Shown here one piece after another: positions 33,487 to 44,161 of a DNA stretch of 64,000 nucleotides. Positions within the stretch are counted from its first letter, which is position 1, and each line of letters starts with the position of its first letter. The position numbers and the translations under genes are program-made. A model generated the notes under the pieces. The model saw only the letters and a program-made list of their open reading frames with translations, ran no database searches and had not been told where the DNA came from. Source of the stretch: Helicostylum pulchrum (lineage: Eukaryota > Mucoromycota > Mucoromycetes > Mucorales > Mucoraceae); contig JAIXMO010000018.1 of assembly GCA_025677825.1 (NCBI GenBank), positions 310,001 through 374,000 on the forward strand. The letters are read 5' to 3'.

Positions 33487-35089
33487 TCTAAAACGTATAA
33501 AAGATAGTTGTTATTGATTTTATTCACTTTTTTTTATTATTGGCATAATCGATTTTTTTTTATTTTTACTTTTTTTGAATATTATTTAAGGAAAGGAGAG
33601 AGAAAAGAGAGTGAATAATTTCTGAGAGAAAAAAAAAAAAGAAGAAAGATAATTAAACATTTTTTTTGTCCTACTTGAAGCTTAAATTGAAAAAGAAAAC
33701 ATGCGAATATTCAAACCCATCAAGTGTTGAGTTTTTTTTTTTTTTTTTTGAATTAATATTATTGTTAGTATGAACATACTTAAACCGCTGCTAATAGATC
33801 CAAATATTGTATCATATAAATTCTATCACTTCATATTATTGGTAGCCTGATTAACCTAACTTTAATGGCCATGTACTGCAGTTGTCTTGTTAGTTTGTGA
33901 TCAGGGGTATTTGACGTGTCGCTATATATACATTTATATATAAACAAAATGAGTCTAGTAAAGGTGATTGTGATATTGAAACCCGACAATGTAACTACTA
34001 TTTACTGTTACTAGCGTTGAACTTCTCGAGCAGGATGTGAGCGCTTTGTCTTGGACTATTGCAACTGTAATTCATTATCAACTTTTAAGCAACAGCTTTA
34101 ACGAAAGTTTCTGAAAAGCTGAAATATAATTTACCTTAGAAAATGATATAGCATTTTTGAAGAAACTTGATAATAGAACTTTAACCAAATAACTTTTAAT
34201 GGTAGATATAAGTTACTGAAGTATACAACTAATGAGCGTTAAGTTTTATGTATGTTTTAATATTTGGTATGGCCATTATCAGCTTTTTTTTTTCTTACGT
34301 AGAAAACACACAAAGGCAAACGTTCTCAAACTCACAACTGACTGTGGCGTTGTGGCTAGAATTAGACACATGAGTTCAACTTAGCTCGTATGAATCAAGT
34401 TGGAGCAACAAGTACCTACTGCTTATATAAAAATGATTAACCGATAATTACGAGTGTATATAGTTATGAAACAAATAATGGTATAATACGACATAATGAG
34501 TAAATATATCACATGAATAAAGTGGGTTTTATTTTATTTTTTCTTCTTCCCTACTTATAAGGGCCTTTTTTAGAGAAACTGATCCGTCAAACTTTTTTTT
34601 TACTGAACGTGTAAATAGAACGTGTACCAAAAATCCCCCCTTTTTTTTTATTGCCGAATAAAATTCAGAAACACCAACCTCGGATAACGTCTTTTGGCTA
34701 AGTACATGAAAAAAGTAAATGTTTATTGCTAAAATAAAATAAATACTGGCTTCTCTAACAGCCTTAAATATAGACATAATTACACTCCCACCGAAAAATA
34801 GTTAAATAAAAAACTATTAGTCAGGCGAAAAAAAGATGAATAATCGAGCTCCAATAAAATTTATACACTTAATAAAAAAAAAAAATAGTAGCTGTTCATT
34901 AAATAGTATCAGCAAGTAAATTATTATTTACGGGGATATGACAAAATGCTTTTATTATATTAAAAAGATATATAGTATAACAGATTACGGTGTTACGATG
35001 TCAGGTCACAAAGTTACTTTTCTGAAATTCTTTTGTGGTTAAGGTGATTGTGATCTTGATGACTCGGAGTTATCACTTTGGTCTCTTTT
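33487..35089. other. Gene-poor 1.6-kb spacer
   Basis: AT-rich. It carries a copy of a dispersed repeat at 34604-34640 (TGAACGTGTAAATAGAAC). The minus-strand ORF at 34529-34777 has no motif and is bounded by poly-T tracts, so I do not call it. Confidence 0.5.
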
Positions 35090-35671
35090 CTAGTTTCTGC
35101 CCATCATAATAGCTGCGACGTTATTAAAATCACTAAGATTTATAGGGCACGAAGCGAAACCAATAGCTCTCTTAAACAAAGGATGCAGCTTAAAGTACTC
35201 GAAACACATTTTCTTTAGCTGGTCTCGTAGTACAAAAAGATTTAAATATGTTTTTTCAATATACTCCCCCCTCCCCCAAAAAAAAACTTACCGTTAATAC
35301 GGCGACGTGCGTCAGTAGTTGGAACACCATCAAATGAAGAGTTATTAAGAATTTCTTCACCACTTTCGTAACTCCAGTCTGAAGCAAGATTATGGGCTTG
35401 AAAGATGGGTTCGATTTTTTCGGGAGTACTTTTGACACCTCTGTAGAAAATACAAAAATTTCTTTGATTTCTAACATGTAGCTCTTGACTTTAGAGTTTC
35501 GGTACTTGATGAAGTTCTCAGGAACAGTTAACCATTGCATTAGTATTTGTGAGGATGTCAACTTGTCAGGATTCAAAACTGGATCACTGTCTTGGTTGTC
35601 ATCGTACCAGGACTTTACTGGACGAGGGGTAGATTTTTTTTAGGTGTTGCGGTTTGTTGAGAAGATATCAT
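35090..35671 (-). pseudogene. Decayed mucoralean-type gene
   Basis: Exon 1 (35671-35292) starts MISSQQTATPKK, shifts frame in an 8-A run, then reads RPVKSWYDDNQDSDPVLNPD and SSQILMQWLTVPENF. It shifts again near 35450 and continues TPEKIEPIFQAHNLASDW and SFDGVPTTDARRRIN. A spliced exon 2 (35223-35090) adds DQLKKMCFEYFKLHPLFKRA and a stop. The layout, a short W/L-rich domain with a positive patch and a C-terminal L..C.YY.L.P-like end, reminds me of an expanded mucoralean family of unknown function. Two frameshifts mean the copy is broken, unless both homopolymers are misread. Confidence 0.55.
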
Positions 35672-35961
35672 TTTACTGGGGAAAGATGAGGGGGTTTTGT
35701 TGTTGTTTAAGTATGCAAAAACAGAAGAGAGACAGAGAATATTTGAAAAAGACTTGGCGGACCTTATTTATGACCATCACATATCAACCTTTTATGGCAA
35801 ACACAGTGCAATTATGGGAGTTTAGAATGTATATTTGCATCATTACTATTTCGCATTTTGTATCTGAAGTCTCTGTAAAAAAAAAATTGCTCAAAGTGGC
35901 TCTGTTTTTATTTTTTTATTTTTTTAAAGCAGCAAGTGTCCTCAAAGTAACACGAAAGAGA

Positions 35962-36403
35962 TTATTGTCTTTCATTTGATTTGCTTAGTAAAAATCGACC
36001 CAAGTATGCAAGAGGGTCTGAAGGTCTATTCTCGTAGTTTTTTTTTACGTTAGTCTACTGACTAAAAAAAAAAATACGTGTACAATGTTTTTTTCTTACC
36101 TTTCTGTTGCTAATAATTTTAAACCTTCTAATAAAGTAGGAACAACTGTTGAATCTAAATAAGATCTTGGTGTGGGTCCTACATCGGAATATTTATTCGA
36201 TGTTGAGCTTAATTTAACGTCGTTGGCATCGTTGTTCTTGCTTGTGTACTGACTATAACTCGATTCTTGAACATACTTTTTTTTTTTTTTTTACTATTGT
36301 GTTAGTTTTTTTCGTACTAGAGTTTTTTGCTTTTTTTTTATACCTCTTGTTTAATATTTGAATCGGTTTGTTGTGTTACTGAGGTATAACTACTAGATTC
36401 CAT
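35962..36403 (-). CDS. SDC1: COMPASS subunit Sdc1 / DPY-30
   Basis: Exons 36403-36344, 36275-36100 and 36025-35962 give 99 aa. Dpy30/Sdc1 is the dimeric docking subunit of Set1/COMPASS histone H3K4 methyltransferase. The Dpy-30 motif is complete and split by intron 2: TPRSYLDSTVVPTLLEGLKL, LATERPSDPLAYLGRFLLSK. It forms the two-helix dimerisation bundle. The N-terminal half is Ser/Gln-rich and disordered, as usual. Intron 1 ends in a poly-A tract directly before its AG, an unusual acceptor; an alternative acceptor there would change only the disordered part. Confidence 0.88.
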
Positions 36404-36660
36404 ATAACTACGACATTTGTTAGTTTCAGTTTGTACATGAGTTCAATTAAATAATACTTTTGATTATCTGACATATTGGTGTAAGTGATAAAAAAAAAAG
36501 CAGAAGGGAACTTTTTTTTCTCTTTTTGTTTTACAAACTCCTAAAACGAGAAAAAAAAAACTATTGGGTAGGTATTAGTGAGCTTCTCACTCGACCCTGA
36601 ATTGCCCTGAAAAAAAAATGCCTGGTATTACGGACTTAAATCACAGTTAGATTTTTATTT

Positions 36661-38159
36661 TTAATATACAAGATGGACTAATTTATAGCGAATAAAGAAG
36701 GCCAATAAACTAGCAATGGTTTGAATGATGAGTATAGCGACTGTAGTGTTTCTTTCTGACATGGGACCAAAATAAGCCAATACCAAGTTTAGTAATGTCA
36801 AGTTGTTACACTCAATGATTCTACCGTCATTGTCGTACTGAAATACCTTTAAAAGACCCAAAGCACGTAATAATTTCAAGGCCATGTTTCCCAAGGTACC
36901 CATTGGTTTTTTATCACTAGGTCGTACTGTTGAGCATTTTAATAATCCTGTATCAGGGTCTATACGTGGCATACGATGACGAGGACATTCCACCAGTCGA
37001 AAAAGTTGAGGACAAGAATAAAGGAAATTGAATATTTGTGGGATAAAGAATAGTAACAAGGTCTTGGAGAAATGACCCAGTATACCTACAACAGCTAATG
37101 TCATACCGGCGAAATAACAATAGGTATCACCTACAAATAATGTTGCTGGAAACCAATTGTGCCAAAGCAATGCTGATGTAACGCCAACAAATGGTATGAT
37201 AAAGTAAAGACTGAATAAATGTGCTTCTACACTGGATCTATCTGGGTTGTTGAATATGTATAGTAGATCGTTGGCGATAACTGATAATCCAATGACTAAT
37301 GATTGTCCAGCTTCAATTCCATTAATACCAGCTAAAATGTTGATACTGTGTGTGCAAAAAATAATCAACATTGCCATGTAAACATAATACAACGGACCTA
37401 TTTAAGAGAGTAAGTTTACTTCCCTGCTTTTAATTTTGCTTGCATATTATACCTAAATCTACTAAATCACCCAAATAAGGTCTCAATTGAATTGGCATGA
37501 CCACATATGTCACACCTTTGTTTGTGTAATAAAAGATCATTAAAGGGATACCAGCAATAGCAGGAAACCAAACCTTATACCTCCATCTTACATCCAATAC
37601 ATCATCTGCAAAGCCTAAAAGAATCATGGATTGAATTGCCAAAATTGCAGATAAGATTTCTCCCAACTAACCGCATAAATGTTTTACTTTTTTTTTTAAG
37701 AAAAAAATCGCGTCTTCCTGTCATTTTTATTCTCTTACCTTATTATATGGAAATGTACCTAAATGAGGGTCTTGTTCATGAACAACATGAGCTCCTTCAA
37801 ACCAATTAATAAACGGGAAAGGTATAAACAAGAACAAAGTGATCAAGTAAATAATGGCAGTTGGTAAACCTAAAGTTTCAGGGCTATAATAACAAAGGGG
37901 TTTTTAGTTTTGCAACGGTTTAAAAAAAGTTGTATACATGTTTTCTTATTTACAGTAATGGTTTAGTTGGTTTTAATAAATCTCTACCAGATAAGTTTGC
38001 TTTTATAAAGGTGTCTTTTAGTTTGGGTAAAGTTGTAAAAGTGCATAGACCGGCAAGTATTGACATGATGACGGAAATGGTTAGTGTGGTGTGTTCTCCT
38101 TTCGAGACAATGGCAGCAGCCAAGCTGAGGATGGACATGGAAACCAAGGCTATGCCCAT
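36661..38159 (-). CDS. ALG7: UDP-GlcNAc:dolichyl-phosphate GlcNAc-1-P transferase (ALG7/DPAGT1)
   Basis: Exons 38159-37954, 37883-37739, 37666-37453 and 37397-36661 give 433 aa. The enzyme starts N-glycan precursor synthesis on the ER membrane and is the target of tunicamycin. About ten membrane segments are visible. Key motifs: KANLSGRDLLKP after the second segment, LLGFADDVLDVRWRYK with the Mg-binding Asp pair, INILAGINGIEAGQS, and FVGDTYCYFAGM. RHRMPRIDPDTGLL in the large cytosolic loop matches the family. Start: ATG 38159 directly before the first membrane helix. Confidence 0.95.
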
Positions 38160-38641
38160 CTCGAGTTTTAAAGCAAAAAAGAGAAATTAAAGATATACTT
38201 TTTTTTTTTTTTTTTGTGTCGCCACGTATAAGAAGACCTCGTTGCTGCTGCAGTTATTTTAAAAGTCAGGTTTTGATAGATTACATCAAGTATAATATCC
38301 CATTGATTGGTGAGAATGGGGGACTCGCCTTCGTGGTATTGTTACCAAAAGTAAAGACGAGTTCTTGGCACACACTCTTATGCAAGACGGTTACTTTGAA
38401 CGGTATATCAGTTTGTACGGAAATAAAGAAAACAAAAATGCTTTAAAAGAGTACTGTTAAGAGAACTGTCCAACTTTTTTTTGCCTATCGCCTTTACTTT
38501 TTTCAAAGTATCAGTTCGAAGTTTGAATATTTAAGCACTGTGGTTTATTTGGAGTGGATTTCAACCCCGATTTCCCGTCTTTTATCTTTTTTCTTTTTGA
38601 TAAAACACGACGGCAAACCCTTTTAAGCATAAAACAATCAG
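38160..38641. promoter_or_regulatory. Divergent intergenic region, ALG7 / 38642 gene
   Basis: About 480 nt between the two start codons, with a poly-T run at 38200-38215. The short plus-strand ORF here (38216-38446) has no family features and was not called. It should contain both promoters. Confidence 0.45.
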
Positions 38642-40011
38642 ATGGAATTGGTTATAAACAGTCCAAGTACCTCGTCGTACAACGATATCAAGGAAAAAGT
38701 ACCTGAATGGTTTCAATCAGTACCTACTTTACAAAACGAACTTCGAACTGTGATCCTTCCTGCAGCTATTGAAAACCATACGTTGAATGTTGAAGTTGAT
38801 GATAGCGGGGCCATTACCAATCCTTTGTCTATCGAATGCATTAGAAATAAGCTTATGCAATGGGTAAGTCATTTACGCCAGAATGGAAAAAAAACCAGAT
38901 AATACTTAGTTAATAACCTCTCTCATATTTAGACTTATTTCCTTATATAGAATCGATATATCAATCCTCAAGGATCTTGTTATCCAATAAATAATGATGC
39001 TGATGCAGTAATTGCCAATAACCAACAAGATCAACGGCTACTTGTATCTTTAAATCGACACCCTGAATCCTTGCGTATCTTTCATCTGGCTCTGAAATGC
39101 AAAGACACGGATGAATTAGAAGATTTTAACTTTGGAAAAGTACCCGTTACCGCAAGTGATCAAGAAAGATGCCTGTTGCGTACCATCCGGCACACTCTTC
39201 AAGACTTTGTGTCCAAGTTCAGGCGTAAATCTCCTATTATTCCTTCTAATCATGAACGCACCTTCTTTTTCGACCGGGTTATGCCGATTATCAATTATTT
39301 TACAGATAATAGTGGCACCGTTCATTTTGAGTGGTAAGAATTATTATGCAGCATGTTGGATAAAAAAAAAAAAATGCTATTAAACACTTTTTTCTTAACA
39401 GGGGTGAAAAGGTGATAATGAGCCTTCAAGCTGTAACTTTATCAGTAGCCTTTTCAGAAATCTCAAACCCGAATTATGTTGATGGAATTGGATATTCAAC
39501 GACAACTGGTGTTGTAGATGAAGAACGAATTGTAGTCGAGTGTTCCTCTGGTGGCCGTGAAGAAAATATACAACACACTTATGGCGATAGCTTGAAGTTA
39601 ACTAAATCGCTCACTGCCATGCTTGTTCTGAAGTCGTATAAACGATCCAATACAAGCTACAAAACATTTTGCAAATTCAAGACAATCGGTATTCAGTGTA
39701 TTAAAAGAACGTTGACACTTTTTATACTTTTCATGGATGAAGAAAAGAAGCTGGTGGTTGAAGAAAAGAGAAGCGCAAATGTACCGATTTGTTTCGATGA
39801 AATATTTGACTTTATGCAAGTTTTTGGATTGATAGCTTATTTACAGGTTGGTAGATATTTCCCTTTTTCATTGGGCGAAAACAAAGCTAACTTATTCACT
39901 CTTTAAGTGTTGGTGTTGGAGCAAGAGCAAGTTGATAAAATACTACGATCAGAACATACAGCAATGAAGAAATTATATCAAAGGCATTTGCAGATTGTAA
40001 GCTGGATTTAG
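38642..40011 (+). CDS. Mucoralean family protein of unknown function
   Basis: Exons 38642-38863, 38951-39333, 39402-39850 and, less surely, 39908-40011 give about 385 aa. If the last intron is not used, the frame stops at 39906 instead. I recall similar proteins only from mucoralean fungi, in many copies and without known function. The most characteristic stretch is FRRKSPIIPSNHERTFFFDR, followed by a beta-rich C-terminal half (WGEKVIMSLQAVTLSVAFSE). No signal peptide, membrane helix or catalytic motif is visible. All introns have GTAAG or GTAGA donors and clear AG acceptors, and no stop or frameshift is present, unlike the related decayed loci in this window. Confidence 0.65.
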
Positions 40012-40789
40012 AAGTTGATCTTAACGCTACTGAACCAGAACTTGTTGGGGAGTAATAATGCCCTTTTTCTTTACCCTTTTCCCAGCTAGGGCTTTTTTCT
40101 TTATAAAGCTATGTATATTATCACTTATCAAATGGACAATAAATTTAACGAGATAAAACTAAACAATTTTATTCCTCTTCAGAACTAACTACTGCATGGA
40201 GTGCGGGTATATTTATACTAAAACTTGATAACCTGAATGATACAGTTAGGAGTTGAAGACTATAAATTCGTTAAAAGTCTTAAACCAAGTTAAGAATCTT
40301 CTTTTTCTCATTAAAAAAATAAATCCGTCTTTTGGAAAAAGTTATTACCCGCCCTTTTTTTTAAAAAACCGCCCTTTGGCGCTGGAACGACAGTATATAT
40401 TAAAATAATTTGTGAGGTTTAGACTTGGGTAGTGTTTATGATGGACAGAATGCTTAGTAATCAGAAGAATAAAGGAATGGTATAAAAGAGTTTCCTAATT
40501 TAGCAAGGTGCTCGGCATTAGCGTTCCGATTGGAATTATTGCTTTATGACACTGTTTGTCGTCCCATTCTTTATATATACGATCAGTTTCAGTTTCCGAT
40601 GCGCATAAAAAAAGCATGTTTTTTTAGAAGTACACCTCCTTAAAATAACTAGTCATAACATGTCACTGTGTATGTGTACACACACACACAAAGAAAAAGA
40701 AAAAGAAAAAGAAAAGAGAGAGGGGGAGTTGATTTTTTTTTTTATTCGCAAGAAAAAGGAAAAAAAAAAAAAAAGATATAGGGAAAGAT
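40012..40789. other. Spacer, 780 nt
   Basis: Contains CA-repeat and AAAAAG-repeat microsatellites at about 40675-40725 and otherwise AT-rich DNA. No ORF is supported. Confidence 0.5.
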
Positions 40790-42316
40790 TTACATGGTGA
40801 AAGAAGTATTGTTGTTATCCCACCACCAAAATGATTTATCAGTTGTGGAACTATTGATTAAAGCAGATTGGATTAATACATCATATAAGTCTTCCATATA
40901 AGATGAAGAAGGGGATGGGGTTGAATAATTAGAAAAAGAAGATGATGGAGATGATGGAGATGGAGATGTATATGATGAAGAAGGAGTAGTAGTAGGAGTA
41001 GAAGATGATGCAAAGTTGTTAGATATAGATGATTTGATTGTTGTAGATGAAGAAGAAAAATCACGATCATCTGGCATTAAGGGGAGAGTATAATCAACAA
41101 GATCTTGAATATGATTGGTTCTACGAGGCATGGTACTTGCAAGTTGTACAACAGATAATAAAAATTGACCAACAAGAAGGTTCATTTTATTTGTCTTTGG
41201 ACGAGAGAGTATAGCTTGATAATCCCATGCAGGCATAATAGCATTTGAAACAAGTATACAGTTATCTTGTTGACGATATGAATCAGTTGCTTTTGTACCC
41301 ATAATACTAATGTCTTTATTCAAGTTGGGTTTAGGTAAAGGTGATGATAAAATACGTGGTGATGTTGTCTTTTGTTGTTGTAATATTTGATTTTGTCTTT
41401 TTAATGTATCCATTTCTTTACGCAGCTTTTTATTTTCTTCTTCAACTTTTACAAGCTTATCTTTTAATGCTTCCGCTGCCATCTTGTGATCATTCACTTG
41501 TCCTTCAAGCGTTGAAATATATTCTACAAATGAATATATTTAGTATTATTATTATTATTTCTATATTTAGCTATTAAAAAACAAACCTTTTCTTCTCACT
41601 CTGAAATTTCTTGCCGATAGTTTGTTACGCAATTGACGACGTTCTTTTGGTGTTAGTCTTTTTAAATCAATACCATCTTGTTCTGCGTATGCTTCTAATG
41701 AAATAGATTCATCAGGCATAGAAGCAAGTGAGTCTCTTCTACCACCACCACCACTAGCACCATTACCACCATTGTTATTGTTTGTTGTTGTTGTTGCTGT
41801 CGAAGTGGACGACGTTGATGTTGTCATTGCTACAGTAGACGGTGATGTGATGGAATTCATTTGTTTAGATATAGTTTCAAGCGTGGTAGCATTTTCAATT
41901 GCAGTGATTTCACTTGTTGCAACGGTTGTAGGGGAAAGGACAGGGATAGGAGGCATAGAAAATAGAGTAGACGGCGCAGCAGCAGCAGCAGTTTCATTTA
42001 TAGCAGCAGCATTGTTATTACTAATACTTGTATCAATAATAGGTTGGAATAACACAGGTTGGTGTTGTTGTTGTTGTTCACGTAAAGCCAACTGCCTCTT
42101 TGCGATTTCAATAAGTTGCTTAATCTGTTCAGTGGTTGGCATACTTGCAATGGGTTCCATCTTGATTTCAGGTTCAATAGTAGCACTCATATTGGGTGGG
42201 GTTAAAGGTTGTTCTAATAAGAAATCAGGTTGATGATCAAAAAAGTACTCTGAGGAAAAATCAGATGTAGTGTGAGTCTCAACCCAATCCATATCAACAA
42301 TATCTTCAAAATTCAT
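40790..42316 (-). CDS. bZIP transcription factor
   Basis: Exons 42316-41587 and 41523-40790 give 487 aa. The basic region NKLSARNFRVRRKEYI (about residues 229-244) is followed by a leucine zipper with coiled-coil heptads (EALKDKLVKVEEENKKLRKE). The intron, with a GTTTGT donor, falls exactly between basic region and zipper. Flanking parts are low complexity: Gln, Ala, Thr and Gly runs before the basic region, and Ser/Pro/Thr runs near the C-terminus. The N-terminal 60 residues are acidic and aromatic, like an activation domain. N..SARNFR is the plain fungal bZIP pattern and does not allow a choice between the GCN4, MeaB or Pap1 branches; there are no Cys-rich redox domains. Confidence 0.85.
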
Positions 42317-42478
42317 AGTTTTATATAAAAGGGCGTAAAAAAAAAAAGGGAAAAGAAAGAAAGTGAAAGAAGAAAAAAAAAAGCGCGCAGCTTATTAAAC
42401 AACTTTTTTTTTTTTTGGCACGCACACAACACAAGTCACATGCTTGGGGGAGATTTATTTAGGTGGGAAAAATGTTTT

Positions 42479-44017
42479 TTATTTGAATTGCTTATTGAAT
42501 TCTCGTCCAATCAACATGCGTCTAATTTCACTGGTTCCTGCTCCAATTTCGTATAATTTAGCATCGCGCAAGATTCTGCCTGTAGGGTATTCATTGGTAT
42601 AACCGTTTCCACCGAGACATTGAATAGCGTCAAGTGCAACTTCTGTAGCTCTTTCGGCAGAATACAAAATTGCGCCTGCACAATCCTTGTTACTAATTTT
42701 TCCTTGATCACATGCACGGCCAACAGCGTATACGTATGCACGAGATGCATTCATTTTCGTATACATATCAGCTAATTTTCCTTGCATAAGCTAAATAATT
42801 TTTTTAGTCAATTATTGTTACAAATATTTATTTTCTTAAACACACATACTTGGAATTCACCAATAGGCACACCAAATTGACGACGTTCATGGACATAAGG
42901 AACCGTAACATCCAAAGCAGCTTGCATTAAACTATTGCATGTATTCTTTTTTTTAGTATGAAAGTAATTTTAATTTTGTATATATGTTCTTACCCCAAGG
43001 GTCCACCGGAAAGAACAAGACGTTCGAGATCTAAACCACTCATTAAAACGTAAACACCCTTATCAACTTGACCCAAAACATTCTCGACTATTTTTATATA
43101 CGTGTTAAGTTATGTTATCATTACTACCAGTGTATTAAGGTTGCTTACCAGGCACTTCACAGTTATCAAAGATTAACTCACAAGTATTGGATCCACGCAT
43201 ACCCAACTTGTCAAACTTGGGCCCTACAGAGAAACCCTTAAAGTCCTACACACACACACATAATTTATTAGTACAACATTATCAAGACCTTTTTTTCCTC
43301 TTTACCTTTTCAATCAAGAATGCAGTAATACCCTTAGGTCCAGCATCAGGATTAGTCTTTGCATAGACAACTAAAACATCGGCATCAGGACCATTCGTGA
43401 TCCAAAACTTGTTACCGTTCAAGACATAACGGTCGCCCTTTTTATCGGCGCGCAAGGTCATGCTAACAACATCAGAACCAGCACCAGGTTCAGACATGGC
43501 AAGGGCACCAACATGGTCACCGGAAATCAACTTTGGCAAGTACTTGTCCTTTTGAGCTTTGGTACCGTTACGAGTGATTTGGTTGACACACAAGTTGGAG
43601 TGAGCACCGTAACTTAAAGCAACAGAACCACTGGCACGGGAAAGTTCTTCCATGACTAAAGTGTGCTCAAAGTAGCCTAAACCAAGACCGCCGTACTCTT
43701 GAGGCGCAGTGATACCTAAAAGCCCCATATCGCCAAGCTTCTTCCACATGTCCATGGGGAACTCGTTCTCTTTATCGATGGCGCCGGCGCGAGGAGCAAG
43801 CTCGACGTTGGACCAATCGTGGACGGCTTCACGAAGTTCTTCTTGTTGAGGTGTCAAACCGGCAATAGCAGAGTTGTATGTAGAAAGACATCTAGTAGCA
43901 GAACGCTGAACTACTGATTTCTGTATTTGTGAAAAAAAGTTAATATATGTGTGCAGCTGTAAAAGTTTTTATTTTTTTACTTACGTTAATTACGCTTTTA
44001 GCAACTCTTGTCAACAT
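42479..44017 (-). CDS. IVD1: Isovaleryl-CoA dehydrogenase, mitochondrial
   Basis: Exons 44017-43985, 43920-43306, 43245-43149, 43087-42994, 42931-42850 and 42790-42479 give 410 aa (human 426). This FAD enzyme oxidises isovaleryl-CoA in leucine breakdown and passes electrons to ETF in the mitochondrial matrix. The first 25-30 residues are basic and hydroxylated ([20 protein letters not shown]), a targeting presequence. Acyl-CoA dehydrogenase motifs: [32 protein letters not shown], and near the end [20 protein letters not shown]. The catalytic Glu sits in [16 protein letters not shown], its position in IVD and not in the medium-chain enzymes, which supports the specific name. Confidence 0.93.
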
Positions 44018-44161
44018 GATAATATATGTAATAAAAAAAAGAAAAGAGTGAAAAAAAAAAGAAAGACAAGCCGTGAGAAAAAAAAATAGAATTTGTGTGA
44101 TATTTATACTAGTATTCATAATTTCCCACGCGCATATTCAAAAGATAACAGATCTGAGTTT

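Noticed and set aside
34529..34777. Minus-strand 82-codon ORF
   Set aside because: Bounded by poly-T tracts and containing the dispersed repeat; no protein-like conservation that I can name.
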